Notes: generated from the sequence alone by a model not told the origin. 64,000 bases of DNA from Cyclina sinensis (GCA_012932295.1 JAAONU010000019.1:24685908-24749907); one strand, 5' to 3'; counted from the first letter of the stretch, positions 48,786 through 61,221 are shown. Program-made: numbers and translations.

Positions 48786-50960
48786 GTGAAGCTGGCGGCC
48801 CGGCGGCCTAGCAGCCTAACCTCAGCGGCCTAGCGGCCTGGCGGCCCACGACCTAACCGTAGCGACCTGGCGGCCTAAAACATACATTGTGTATCACAAT
48901 AGAAATTGTATCTTTGAACTAAATGTCAACAAACAACAGCGGCCTAGGATTTACATAGTGTATCACAGTTAAGATGGTATTTCTGAACTCAGTTCAAACA
49001 AACAACATACACAAATGGTGATTGGGGTGTCCTTTTGAAAACTGAAAAAAGTGTTTTTCACTAAAGAAGTAATTGCTTTTCTTAGGCTGCTAGCGGCCTA
49101 GCGACCTAAGATATACATAGTGTATCAAAATTAAAAAAAAGTACTTATGAACAAAGTTCAAACAAACAACATAAGCAAAAGGTGTTTGGGATGCCCTTTT
49201 ACATTAAAAAAAAGGGTTTTCATAAACAGAAGATTTTGCATATTTAGACTGCTAGTGGCTCAGCGGCCTAGCGGCCTCTGATATGCAAAGTGTATCACAG
49301 TTTAAATAGTATTTCTGAACTCATTTAATACAAACAGCATAAACACAAGGAGTTTGTGGTGTCCTTTGGCCAATTCAAAATATAAACAAGTTTTTCATGA
49401 AAAAAAGTTTTAGCAGTTTTAGGCTGCTAGCGGCCCAGCGGCCTAAGATATACATAGTGTATCAAAGTTATAAAAATATTTATGAACTCAGCTGAAACAA
49501 ACGACATAACAAAAGGGGTTTGGGCTGTCCATTTGTATATTCAAAATAAAAGGTTTACATGAAGTAAAACTTCTTTTAGCTTTTTATACGACTGCTTGCG
49601 GCCCTGCGGCCTATGATATACATAGAGTTCACAAATGAATAGTATTTCTGAACTCTGTTCAAACAAATTAAATAATCTATCTATCATTGATAATCTTGAA
49701 AAGAAAAGAAAAATAAGAGGAAGTGAGTGAATGAGTGAGTGAGTGAGTGAGTGAGTGAGTCAATCGGTCGGTCGGTCAGTCAGTCAGTTAGTAATCGGTA
49801 CGAAAGTAAATATGAATATTTCTAATCCGACCTACCTTAAATATATTTTCATTTTTACTAACTTATTAACTTACTTACTGATTGGCTCATTCCCTCACTG
49901 TCTGACCGATTGATCGACCGGCCGCCCGGCTGATTGACAGACCGACCAACCGACCGACCGACTTTCATTCATTCTTTCTTTCTTTCTTCCATTCTTTTTT
50001 TAAAATCATTAGAAATAAATAAATTATATCGTTTGATGAAGCTGAGTGCAGAAATACTTCTATTACAGTGAAACACAACTTCTGTCTGCGACCACTGCGC
50101 TGCTTTTAGCCTACAAATAGCAATTTTCTTTTCACGATCTGTCCTTGCTTTTTATTTAAAATTGTAAAAAAAAACCTGAACATCTTTTGTTTATTTTATG
50201 TGTTTAAACTCAGATATACCATTTTACTGTGACATACAATGTAAATCCTACGCTTCTAGGCCGCTGGCAGCTTACAGCAAGCACTTTTTACATGAAAAAA
50301 GAAAGAAAAAGAAATTCTCACTGTTAAATTTCAAAAATAAATTCCAACCACTTTTGTTAAGACTGTATGTTAGCACTGAGTTCAGAAATACTGTTTCTAA
50401 CTCTGATACACATTATATATTTAAGGCCGCAAATACGTCTTTTCGTGAAAAACTCTCTTTATAATCTGCAAAAGTACACCTCAAATCCCTTTTTTCTATG
50501 TTGTTTGTTTGGACTGAGTTCGAAAAATACTGTTTTAATGTGATACACCATGTATATCTTAAGCCGCTAGGCCGTTTGAATGCTAGGCAAATATTTCTTT
50601 TCATAAAAAAAACCCTTTTCTTAATTTGAAAAAAACAAAAAACATTTCAAACCCCTTTTATTGTGGTTGTTTGATGACACATACTTCAAAGATATAATTC
50701 TTATAGTGATAGGCACGGTTTATCGTCGGCCGTTAGGCCGTTAGCAGCCTTCAGATAATATTATGAAAGGACGCTTTTTAAATTTGTAGAAATACACCTC
50801 AAAACCTTTTTAGTGTTGTTGCTTATCGACACTTAGTTCAAAGATATATTTCTTGATGTGAAAGACGAGGTTTATCTTAGGCCGCTAGGCAGCTGGGTCG
50901 CTAGTAGTCCTCAGATAGCAAATCATGAAAAGACGCCTTTTTCTTAATTTGCAAAAAAGC
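48786..50960. mobile_element. Foldback-like element: 2.2-kb inverted repeat with tandem-repeat arms
   Basis: The left arm (48786-49680) has about five units of roughly 165 bp, each with GCGGCCTAGCGGCCTA-type blocks, then ATATACATAGTGTATCACAG, TATTTCTGAACTCAGTTC and AACAAACAACATAA. The right arm (50190-50960) has about five units of the same sequence in reverse complement (AGGCCGCTAGGCCG, CTGATACACATTATATAT, ACTGAGTTCAGAAATACTG). The loop (49680-50190) holds GAGT and GGTC/GACC simple repeats that are themselves roughly inverted. Long inverted repeats built from tandem subunits are the hallmark of foldback-type elements. No transposase frame is present, and no target duplication could be fixed. 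Confidence 0.75.
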
Positions 50961-50969
50961 AGCCACCAT

Positions 50970-51250
50970 ACTCAATGTCTATATGAGTTTTTGTCGCTGT
51001 CGGTTTCCTTTATGACCTACGCCCTCAGCATAGTTGAATTAATTTAGGTTGTGGGTGATGGTGCAAGTACAGAAAATATCCCATTCCACAGACATCCCTG
51101 GTTCTTTTACATGCTCAGTGTACAGAAGCAATACATGGGACCTCGGTTTTATATCTCTTCCGAAAGACGAATTGTTGTGGAGGAGCAGGGGATCGAATTC
51201 GCGACTCCTTTATTATCAGTCGATCGGGTTACCATTAGACCATTGATTGG
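50970..51250 (-). repeat. SINE, inverted copy abutting the foldback-like element
   Basis: Read on the minus strand it shows the A box near 51225-51245, the B box GCGAATTCGATCCCC, the ACCGAGGTCCC-type body and the tail CTCATATAGAC. Its tail lies directly against the right end of the 48786-50960 inverted repeat. Confidence 0.78.
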
Positions 51251-52069
51251 CCACTTAATATGGAACGCTTGTCTAAACAGATTTTATATACCTAAGCGGC
51301 CTACACTTCGAGAACTGAAAACATGTGGCAATCATCACTTTTGATATCTGAGAGAGTATCTTTTTACACAACGCCAAAAACTCACCCTGCCTATTCCCCC
51401 TAAGTAAGATCTGTTTACCTGAAACTTTAGTCTTGCGTCAGAAGAGCTGAACGCCAATACATGAAAGAAAATATTTTGTCCAGACATTCTAAATCTCAGA
51501 ATTATATCAAGAATGAAACAAAGTATTAATTGCTCCACTGTATTATAGTAGCGAAAATATTTCCCTTGATACAGCGTCTGATTTGAGAGGTACACAATTT
51601 TGCTAGTCCTCGGCAATTTGTAACTGTCAAATTATCACCTTTGCCTGTCCACTTCTGAAGGTGACTTACGACCTTACAAACTTACCATATTGTGTGACAG
51701 ATTCATTCTGGTACAACAAGACAGGTTTATGAAATCTTGCGTTCATTGGTAATACATACTTGATTCATGTTCTGTTTATGGATACAGTAAGGACACAAAG
51801 AAGCGAAATTTAAGAAACACGTGTTCACACGGGAATGTATAAAGTAAGTCAATAATTTAAAAAATGAATAACTAAATATGTCATCATATTGTTTCATAAG
51901 GCTCAGATATAATTATTAATTGCAAACATCCATCAAAATTATTTTTACATATGGACTAAACATTTTGTATGAAATTAATGCATTAACTTGTTAGAGAGGC
52001 ACATACTTAAACTCTAAGCATTACATTTGTTTTAAAGTCATTTTAATGATATAGAATAAATATAACCTG

Positions 52070-52345
52070 ATGTCTATCTATGTATTCGAGTTGATTTGTC
52101 GTCAGTTCTAATTGCCCGTATGACCGACGCCCCCTCAAGGTTTAGTTATTTTAGAGTTTGGACGACAATGCAAGATTCAGAGAGCATCCCATTCCAGAGA
52201 CACCCCTGGTTCTTTTTCAAAGCTCAGTGTATAACATTGATATAGCGTTTAGCGTCTCATCCGTTTTTACTGGAGGAGCGGGAATCGAACTCACGACCCC
52301 GGGATTAAAGTACTGCCCGTTACAACTAAACCGCTCCTGTCTGAT
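52070..52345 (-). repeat. SINE, inverted copy
   Basis: On the minus strand: the CAGGAGCGGTTTAGTTGTAA head, B box GAGTTCGATTCCC, body, and a tail reading into ATAGATAGACA. It lies about 1 kb from a copy in the same orientation. Confidence 0.78.
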
Positions 52346-53219
52346 GTCATAGTGACAGTACAACTGGTAAATTCAACGAATTAATATAGAGTTGTTGTAA
52401 CATTTTAGGTGGATATCCATTTATTCCAAATGAACACATTCTTAGTAAACATAAGATCTTCTTCTAATTATGAATTATATTTATTTAACACCGAAGATTC
52501 TGTAAAAAGGACACGCAGTAAATTATCGTTAATTTTAAGGTTAGTGTGTTACACACATCACCATTCTCCATGCTTTAACAAACAACTAAAACATCACTTA
52601 AACCCAACGAAACAGTCTGCAATATTATATTTTTATGCTAAGTTTACTTAAATGCATAAGTTATGAAAAAAAAACACATTTTTTCTTCTTCAAAAATTTG
52701 ACCTTTGCTTTAAGTGGGACTGATTTTTTTTTTTACCTTTTAAGTCTCTCACACGATATGCATGTAAACATGTCGTTTAAAGTTGCCAAAGTTAAACATA
52801 TTATGTCTTCTTAAAATCTTTTGTTAGGGATGTAAATATTTTCTTTTTCATATAATGAAGACTACTTATTAACATAACATTGACCTTGGCGACTACCAAG
52901 AAAAAAAGATGATAAAAAACCGCGTAAACTTATTTTAAATGATTTTTTTCTTTCTCTCTATTTTTCATGAAAAGGGTGCCCAAGCCGAAATATGCCGAAT
53001 ATACCTACCTTTATTTACTGCGTGTAAAGACATTTTCTACGATACAAAGTTTTCCTAGCTCCCAAAATAACTATGTCTTGGTTCGTTATTTGACAGCCAT
53101 ACAACCTGACATGAAGTGTATTATCACTTTATGATACATAAGAAATAATTATATTTCTGTCAAACTGTCCAGTAACTGTTAGCTATAAGTATAATAAACC
53201 CTCAAGGTGTTTCTGACTT

Positions 53220-53455
53220 GTCAGGGGCGAAGTAACGCACATGAATTGTACTCCTTGGATCACGAGTTTAATACCCCGCTCCACAACTGTCTATGAGATG
53301 AGACGGTTTATCAGTGGCGCCTTGCATCAGCGATATACTCCGAGTCTGAGCACGTTGAAGAACCAAAGGTGTCCCTTGAATGAGAGGCTTTCTGAACCTT
53401 GTACTCCAACGACCTAAACAAATTAAACTCTTCAGGGTCTCGTCGTTCACATTTC
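53220..53455 (+). repeat. SINE, diverged copy
   Basis: Head TCAGGGGCGAAGTAACGCAC, degraded B box CGAGTTTAATACCCC, then AGATGAGACGGTTTATC, CCAAAGGTGTCCCTTGAATG and AACTCTTCAGGG, all matching the family body in order. This is the most diverged of the three copies clustered at 51-53.5 kb. Confidence 0.7.
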
Positions 53456-56045
53456 AGGTGGAAAAATCCAGGTAGTTATTCTAAATTTGATCCACTGATC
53501 AAAAATTTTGTTAACCTAAAACTCATATAAATTCTCATGCATCTAGACCATTTATTCATGAATACAGACGTTATTCGGATATTTTTGTTTCATCAGCCAC
53601 CGATGATTAATGAATAACCAATATGGAACGTTTATCATATGTAGTTTGTTCTTTATTTTTACTTTGCCTTAAAATATAGAAGAATTTTCAAAGCAGCTAT
53701 GGGGATGAAAACTTTTATGAGTATTTTAACAAGATCAGGGCAAGAAATATGTTGTGTACGAATCAGACTTTCAAAATAATCATAAGGTCGGCATGTAGAC
53801 TTTAATTCTATCTCCGCTATTAAAGCTCTCATATCCTTATATTGTTAATAGAACTTCAAAAAAAATATAGCAAATTCAAATCAAGTAGAATCTATCAAAG
53901 TCGAGTTTTTATCTAAAAAATGTTTGCGTGTCCAGTAAAGTTATAAACATTTGTGCCTAATGTATAAACCCTAATGTTAGTGTCCAATGTATACACAGCC
54001 AATCCCTATTTACATCAACAATCCTCGCCTACTGCTTTGTGATGTTTTGAATTCTTTTCTTATGTGCTGTACAGAATGTGATAAAATGAATTGAGATACA
54101 ATTTTTATAGATAGTAACAGAGAGACAGACAGGCAGACAGACAAACAAAGAGTGAGTGAGATATATAAAAGAGATAGATAGATAGATAGATAGATAGATG
54201 ACAGACGGACAGACAGACATATAGATGATGGATGGATTGATGGATGGCTGAGAGAGAGAGAGAGTAAATATAGAAAAAAAGACATACATTTGAAAATAAT
54301 CCCATTCTCATTTCATATTTTTCGTATGACGTAATGTTTTCTCTGTTCCTCACCTGTATTCACTTTATCAAAATGAAACAAAGTTTTGCACAATTGTCAT
54401 ATATCCATAATAATTACTTTGTAATTATGACAAATTTATTCTAATTTCTTGCAACTTATATACACAAACAACTGAGATACATCATTATTATGATGTGTTT
54501 AATTTAAAGTCTTAAAGAAAATCGCATTTAATGTCCTACATCATTTCATAGTGAGTATTTAGTCAAAATGAATTCAGATTGTTGAAAGGATTACTGCTGG
54601 AACGTCTGAATATAGGTTAGTCTAAAACGAGACAAATGCAAAGTTTTTATTCTTTGATTTTCAAATTTTATAAAAATTCTGATTTGTTTTATTTAAAATC
54701 ATCTTTTAATGTTGTTTTGTTTGTATATCTTTCCTTTTTCAGCGTGTAGTCACGATGTTTCCTTTTTAAAGATCGCTGTATATTATTTTTGAAGCTATTC
54801 TTGGGCTTTTTTTGGTCTGAGACTGCCAACTTCATGTTCTCTGTCTGAACCTCGTTTGAAAAGTCAAGTTAGTCCGTTAGTTTAAGCTCAGTGGCTGGGA
54901 TGAGGGTCATATCCACTGCGCCTGGATTATCGGCCTAGTGTGTTACCAGTAGCCCACAAATTTGCTCATAACTTTCTTGCTTTCGCATCGATCCTTTGTC
55001 TTCGCTTCTAAATGAAGATGAAAACTAGTAAACTAGGACTTAGTGCTTTACAAAATGTGGAGCATGTGGATTATACTATTGTAACAACTGAGGCATTTCG
55101 TTCATTTTGCCGGAGCCGTGAGTATGTAGATAAGAGGTAAAAATGCTGTGGTATTTCGCTAATGTGATATACTAGTATGTTTTATTTTGAAGTTAACGCT
55201 TTGAAACTCGGGCGCAACCGGATAAGGTGTTGCAGAAAAGACAAAAACATGAATATAAATACTTACCATAGATGTGTTGCGTAACAAAATAGCTGACCCG
55301 TTGAAACTGGAAAATTCTTAATTTCTTATTCAAAAAGAAAAAAATATTTTTTAAGATAGCTAATTAAATTCGGAATTCATACAGTTACCGTTTAAGTTAG
55401 CGGAAAGCGTGTTTGACTCGAGGAAGGAGATTTTAATATGAAATTTAGTGAGTGTAATTATTAATCATAAAATACATAACGATTTTTTTTTGTTAAAGGG
55501 ATTTCAATGGCAATACTAAAGATAGAATGCTTAATGCATGGTGATGCTCATTCACATTAGTTATCTTTGCTTGTTATGTTACTGTTTTTTTTCTTTTTAT
55601 GGAATTGTCAATTAGACAATCTTGTCGACAATAACAATATAAAAAAACTTTTTTTAACATATAAACATTGTATATAAAATTGTAGTGTTTTCCTTTTTTC
55701 CCCTTTTTTTTTGGCCAAGTGCCTATTGCATTGAATAGGGAATAATACGGGAAAAATATTCAAATTATCTTTCATTGGTATCAACCCATAAAAACTTGCT
55801 GGACGGCAGCATCTCACAAAAGATGACAACGCATGTATAATTTATCAGTCTGTTCGTTTGCGCATGTAGACATTATCCTTAAATTGATTTTCTTCTTTTT
55901 CTTCTTTTTTTTAGCTTGCATCCATTTTTATCACCGACACTGACAGTCGAATCCGTTTGCAGCATCTCAGCAGCTAGTTGAGGAGCGAACTTCTTTACTT
56001 TCTTACTAGGAACTATTTTTCTTGTACATATTTCGAGGAGCAAAG
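53456..56045. other. Non-coding region upstream of the aquaporin gene
   Basis: Holds a GACA/GATA/GATG microsatellite at 54117-54262. Otherwise AT-rich with no supported exon. The promoter of the aquaporin gene should lie near its right end, but no TATA or initiator could be placed with confidence. Confidence 0.45.
54117..54262. repeat. GACA / GATA microsatellite
   Basis: GACAGACAGGCAGACAGACA, then GATAGATAGATA, GACAGACGGACAGACA, GATGGATG and GAGAGAGA blocks in sequence. Confidence 0.9.
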
Positions 56046-56141
56046 ATGCGGGGATTTACTATACAGGGTACTGGACTAAGGATTCGGAACACTTGGATAA
56101 CAGACGGCTTGTCCGAGATATTGAGTACATTTATTCTTGCG
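56046..56141 (+). CDS. Aquaporin-like gene, exon 1
   Basis: First ATG in frame after the upstream GGAGCAAAG; MRGFTIQGTGLRIRNTW, then TM1 start LSEILSTFILA. Donor TTGCG|GTGAGT, phase 0. Confidence 0.85.
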
Positions 56142-59100
56142 GTGAGTGTCACTTCATCTGAACACGAGTTTAAAGGAATTTTCGACTCATACCTTTTATT
56201 TAGCTTTTTATATTTCATGATAATAATAAAAAATATAATTTTCAAAGTTTCATTTCGATTTCAAACTCCTCTTTGATAATTTTTGAGTATGTAAACCCCT
56301 AATGCTTATTTATATCCTGAAATTTCTATTATAAATTTGTTTGTAGTTGTTCGTGTACGCCTCGGGTGCTCAGTATATGCTGACATACGGAAATGCCAGT
56401 TCTGCTCCTGGCAAAGCGCTGGCATCCGGCGTAGGTCTAACGATTGCCGTGTATGCCGGGATGCGAGCCGGAGGTAAGTCTTCACGCAATCACCACGTGA
56501 TTCTCCACGTAACTGAGAGATTTAAAAGAATGATTTATAAGTAAAATATGCAAATACAAATTGTGTAGGGACACGGCTTTTTCTCAGACTTAAAATACGT
56601 ACAGTTGTGTCAGGTAGAGGCGTAGATAGACCAAATTGGAAGTGTGCACTAATCGAGCTCGGGTCTCTGCGGCCTTTCAACCATGTGAAAAAAGCTTATA
56701 TAATAAATGGTCTTTTGGCATAAATCTAGCTTTGAAAGTCATAAAATATAAATACAAATATATGTATATGATTTTTTTGAAATTCAGGATTTTATAAATA
56801 TTAAGAAAAACTGCAAAAAATTACCGAGCTTGATAGGAGTTAGCAACAGAAAATGAGAGCTGACAACATTTTTATTAGTATTCAAATACCTTAATGCAGA
56901 GTTAAAAAGGTGAAGTCAGACTTTGGATCAAAATTTATACCATGTAGGATTTGACTTTTTAATATATCAAATGTTCCTTCCTTCATTTTTTTTTCAAATT
57001 GAACACTTTCTTTTTATTTGTCTTATACTCATTCTACTTTACCTTACTTTAGTATTTTAATAATGTTAAATTAAATTTTATTCCAGGCGGAAGTGCCAAC
57101 CCTAATGTTTCTCTTATGTTTTGTTTGCTTGGCAAGTTGAGATGGAAGAAGCTGCCTTTGTATATTGTATCTGAGCTCATTGGTGCATTTATTGCGTCCG
57201 TTGTTACATACTTTGTTTACGAAGGTAAGATTGGCATTCGTTTATCTGAGCACAACGTGCTTATGTGAGCTATTGTGATTGCATGATGTTCGTCGTTGAG
57301 CGCTTGTGAAATTTCAACATTTTGATTCAAACGACATCTCCTCTGAAACCACTTGGCCAAAGTTCATGAAACTTGGCAAGGATGTTAAATGAAATTATTT
57401 ATATGCAGAACTCAAGAAAAAAATCCTTTAAATCTCCTTTTCTGAGACTAAAAGACCTCTACAAAGATTATTATTAATTATGTCCCTGGGGTCAAAATTG
57501 ATCCCGCCCCAGGGGGGGTCACTTGTTGCTTTAAGCAACATCTCCTAAGTCACTAAGTGAAAGTTGATAAAACTTTGCAGGAATATTTGTTGCAAGAAGC
57601 TTTACCAAATTTATTCAAAGAATTCCATTCCATGAAGATCCCTGGTTTTAATGGCAACAAGAATGAAAAACTTAAAGAAAATCTTCTTGTCAAACTGCCA
57701 GGCTAACAGATCTGAAATCTGGTGTGCAGCATTGTCTAGTGGACCTCTACTAAGTCTATTCAAATGATGTCCATGGGGTCACATGTTTTACAAAGAAATA
57801 TAGAGGAACATCTTAAAAAAATCTACTCCGATATTTTGCATCGAGCATCATCTAGAGGGTCTGTACTAAAATTGTTCAAGTTATGCCCCTTGATTTTACA
57901 TAGGCTTATATAGGAAAGACTTAAAAATCTTCTTGTCTAAAACTTTATACCCTAGAACTTAGATATTTTGCATGGAGCATTATCTAGAGGTTCTCAAGCT
58001 AATAATAATGTACTTGTTATATCCCTGGGATCATAGCTATCCGATTTGGTCGACCATTATAAGTCTTTTTTTAACATGCTTAGTTCAAAAATGGAATCCA
58101 GAAATTTGACTAAATAATCCGGAAATGAAGTTGAAAACGTGACCGTGAAAATGACCCCGAATGTCATCAGATACAATAACGCTAAAGAGCGAATGGGCAA
58201 GTTTGCATGGTTTTCTCAGTAGGTAAAAGAATGTGCGCAAGTCGCCTTGAAATTTGTTGCAAATGCTTTTTTTTAACAATATCTGTTATATGTTCTATCC
58301 ATCATGTTGATTTGATGAATAATTCTTACACATTTTTGAAATCTAAAAGAAGCTTGACACAAGATAAGAACTAACAAACCTGCGACTAAAGTGAGACCTT
58401 GACCTTAGAAAAAACCGGTGGAACGTACATTCTGCATTTTGTGAATCTGAAAATTTCTGTTGAATAATTTTAAAAATCTTGCAAAGGTTTCAAAAGTAAG
58501 GCATAAAAAGCAAGGAACAAGTAATATAAACAGACATTTTGATTTTTTAGTTCTTCATAAATTATAGCTAATGCACGACAGTATTTAACTGAAGCTATAA
58601 CAAAAAGGTAGCTTACCAAAACATCTAATTTTGTGGGCAGGGGTGGGGGAGCAGTAGTGCCAGTACATTAAGAGGACATATGGTTAAGCTTCATTCAGAT
58701 GTACACATAACTGTTGTTTTTTTGTTCATGTATCTTTATCACATATATAGTTACAACTGACAATAAAGTCCATCCTTGTGAAAACCATGTGGGCAGGGGT
58801 GGGGGAGCAGTATATTTTCAAATTCTATTTAGGAACTCTGTGGTGAAATTTGCAAATTTGTATCAGTTCTTTAGTGCCAGTACATTAAGAGGACATATGG
58901 TTAAGCTTCATTCAGATGTACACATAACTGTTAATTGATTTTTTGTTCATGTATCTATAGTAAAAACTGACAATAAAGACCATCCTTGTGAAAACCAAAT
59001 ACTGTCTCTGTATGTAGGTGGTCTGTGTTCAGAAAGAGCCTTTTACTTACCTCATATTAATTAACAAATAAAAAGTTTTTTGCCAAGCAGTCGCTATTCA

Positions 59101-61221
59101 AAATCTTTTTTTATCGGGTTTGACCGTGTATTGCTTTTGCAAACTATCCATTTTCTTTCACACTGAATTTTATTTGCAGATCTGATCAACGCGTTCGAAG
59201 GATCGACTGAGCGTATTCAAGCTGGACAGATAAACTCAACAGCCGCACTTTTTGCTTCTTTTCCTCACCCACGAATTTCAAAAACAACTGGATTTTTTGA
59301 CATAGTAAGACCTAAAAGTCTGTTCGAATAGCTAACTGACTGACAGTGAAATTTCATAATACGTCTTGTACAAGGGTTAATAAATGTGGCTGAATAACTT
59401 CAGTGTTCGTTAATACACTGAAATCGACTCTTTCAAGTGTCTTTTGTTGAAAAAGATATACACGTAAGTTCTCGATATGAAATCTTCAGGAAACCGGCTC
59501 GATCCCCATTAAGGTGTCCCTGGGAAAGAAAACACTATTATAATTTCCCAAGTTTTTCTGTTTTGTATTTAAACTTCGACAGATGAAGGCAAAAAAAAAA
59601 CTGTTCTAACTGGCACTGAATAAAGAACCATGTAGGACCTTCCCGCTTTCATCCCTCGAGATGTTTCAGTTGTAAATATATACAGTGCTCCAGCTAGTAC
59701 AAAACAGAAGAGTGCAGCACTTCCCTTTATTGTGATTACATTATATTGTTGTTATGGTATCTGTTTGGTATTATTGTTTTATTTTTTACTTTTAGACAGT
59801 GGGAACAGCCCTTCTGACAGGGGCTATAGCAGCAATCACTGACCCTCACAATGCTGGACCTACTAGAGGGCTTATACCGCTGGTGTTTACGCCAATGCTA
59901 TACGGTATAGTGATGACATTTGGTGTGAACACAGGTGCTGCCATAAACACAGCTATAGACCTGTCGGGAAGAACGTTTGCATATATGATTGGCTACGGCC
60001 CAGAAGTCTTTACGTAAGTTAAGGGCTGTCGACGAGGGAAGGATCTTATATGGGACGTCTTAACTGCCATGACACTCACTTGAGTTAGTGCTGTCAATTT
60101 ACTAATTTGTGCTGTTCCGTTATCCGCACGTTTGGACCTATAATTAGTTCGTAATGTGCCTTTTCCGTTATATCATATGTAAACCACTACTTCTTTTATA
60201 GAAATAATTTAAGTGGGTTATGTCCATTTATTAGTAATGTGTTTGTGCTGTACATTTGACAGTTTGTGTGATTCAGTTTTTAGGTCTTTTTTGTCATCTG
60301 CATGCTATATCATATTCGTTGGGAATTATAATTTATAATTTATATTTAGACAAATTCAACTGTTTTTTCTACATAACAAATTTGAGTTGGCACAGAATGT
60401 TGTGTAAAATGCACATACAGAATTATCATTAGCACACAAATTAGTTAAAGTATTATACCAACTAGTTTACAGAAGTTAGCACACAAATTAGTTAAAGTAT
60501 TATACCAACTAGTTTACAGAAGTATTTACATAACAAACTGAAATTAGCACCGAATATAACTGAAAATGTACAGTACAAATTATCATTTCGACTGAACAAA
60601 CTGAAAGTGCTCAACACAAACTCGTCAATGTAAAAATAGTCAACGTACAGTTCAAATTAGTAAGTGGATATAACAAACTCTAGTTTTAAAGACAAGGCAG
60701 TTTAGGCGTTCCATATTCTTAACTTTAGCCTTGATTTCGTGCAAATATAAGCTACATATACTAGAAAAAAAAACATGACAGTTAAGATTGTTGGCAAATA
60801 ATTATATTAATCTCCTGCCGCATTCAAGACGTCATTCAGTAAGTACTATAATGACTCAACTTTCGGCAGAGTAACTTTGCATTACCATTGCATAACAAAC
60901 AATAAAATTATTGTCTCAAAAGCATAATATTACTGAAAATCATGAAAATAACAATATTTTTATCTTATTTTGTGCAGGCATGCAAACAACTGGGCATGGA
61001 TTCCGCATGTAGGTGGAATTACTGGTTCCGTCATTGGTTCGTTCGCTTATCAACTAATGGTCGGCAATCACTTACCTCAGGAACTAATATATTCAACCGA
61101 AGATATAGTACAGAAAGAAATCCCTGATTCAAGAAATGGAAACCCCGTTGATTTGAAAGAATATAAGACGTCACTATCTGTGGAATCGATTAAAACAGTA
61201 TCGACAACAGTTGACAGTTAA
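56046..61221 (+). CDS. Aquaglyceroporin-like MIP channel with altered pore motifs
   Basis: Six exons: 56046-56141, 56347-56473, 57087-57224, 59180-59304, 59796-60013, 60978-61221, totalling 948 bp (315 residues plus stop) with all phases consistent. The fold is that of a six-helix major intrinsic protein, closest in layout to GlpF/AQP3-type glyceroporins: the long loop with FASFPHPRISKTTGFFD, then TDPHNAGPTRGL and WIPHVGGITGSVIGS match the glyceroporin pattern. The first NPA box is NPN (residues 79-81) and the second NTA (213-215). The following residue, normally the arginine of the selectivity filter, is Ile216; GPR becomes SGR. Transport of water or glycerol therefore cannot be assumed. A polyadenylation signal AATAAA is at 61293. 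It could be a divergent mollusc-specific channel. Confidence 0.92.
56347..56473 (+). CDS. Aquaporin-like gene, exon 2: TM1-TM2
   Basis: Acceptor TTTGTAG, donor GGAG|GTAAGT. LFVYASGAQYMLTYGNAS, then SGVGLTIAVYAGMRAGG, the segment leading into the first pore half-helix. Confidence 0.9.
57087..57224 (+). CDS. Aquaporin-like gene, exon 3: first pore box (NPN)
   Basis: Acceptor ATTCCAG, donor GAAG|GTAAGA. GSANPNVSLMFCLLGK, then KKLPLYIVSELIGAFIAS. The NPN codons are at 57098-57106. Confidence 0.93.
57290..58030. repeat. Dispersed repeat of degenerate modules in aquaporin intron 3
   Basis: AAATCTTCTTGTC, GCATTGTCTAGTGG / GCATTATCTAGAGG and TTCAAGTTATGCCCC / TTCAAATGATGTCC recur at uneven spacing. 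Similar wording is common in bivalve introns (memory, unverified). No coding content. Confidence 0.55.
58633..58998. repeat. Tandem duplication in aquaporin intron 3
   Basis: GTGGGCAGGGGTGGGGGAGC, then TAGTGCCAGTACATTAAGAG and CATCCTTGTGAAAACCA, occur in order at 58633-58790 and again at 58789-58998. The second copy carries an extra segment of about 75 bases (58811-58880). Confidence 0.88.
59180..59304 (+). CDS. Aquaporin-like gene, exon 4: glyceroporin-type extracellular loop
   Basis: Acceptor TTTGCAG, donor GACATA|GTAAGA. DLINAFEGSTERIQAGQ with a sequon NST, then ALFASFPHPRISKTTGFFD, the long loop typical of glyceroporins. Confidence 0.9.
59796..60013 (+). CDS. Aquaporin-like gene, exon 5: second pore box (NTA-I)
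   Basis: Acceptor TTTTTAG, donor TTTAC|GTAAGT. TVGTALLTGAIAAITDPHNA, then GAAINTAIDLSGRTF. The NTAI codons are at 59946-59957. Confidence 0.93.
60430..60523. repeat. 47-bp direct duplication in aquaporin intron 5
   Basis: The segment starting TTAGCACACAAATTAG and ending TTTACAGAAG occurs twice in a row without a mismatch, at 60429 and 60476. Confidence 0.92.
60978..61221 (+). CDS. Aquaporin-like gene, exon 6: TM6 and tail
   Basis: Acceptor TTGTGCAG. HANNWAWIPHVGGITGSVIG then YQLMVGNHLPQE, followed by a 50-residue polar cytosolic tail and the stop at 61219-61221. Confidence 0.92.
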
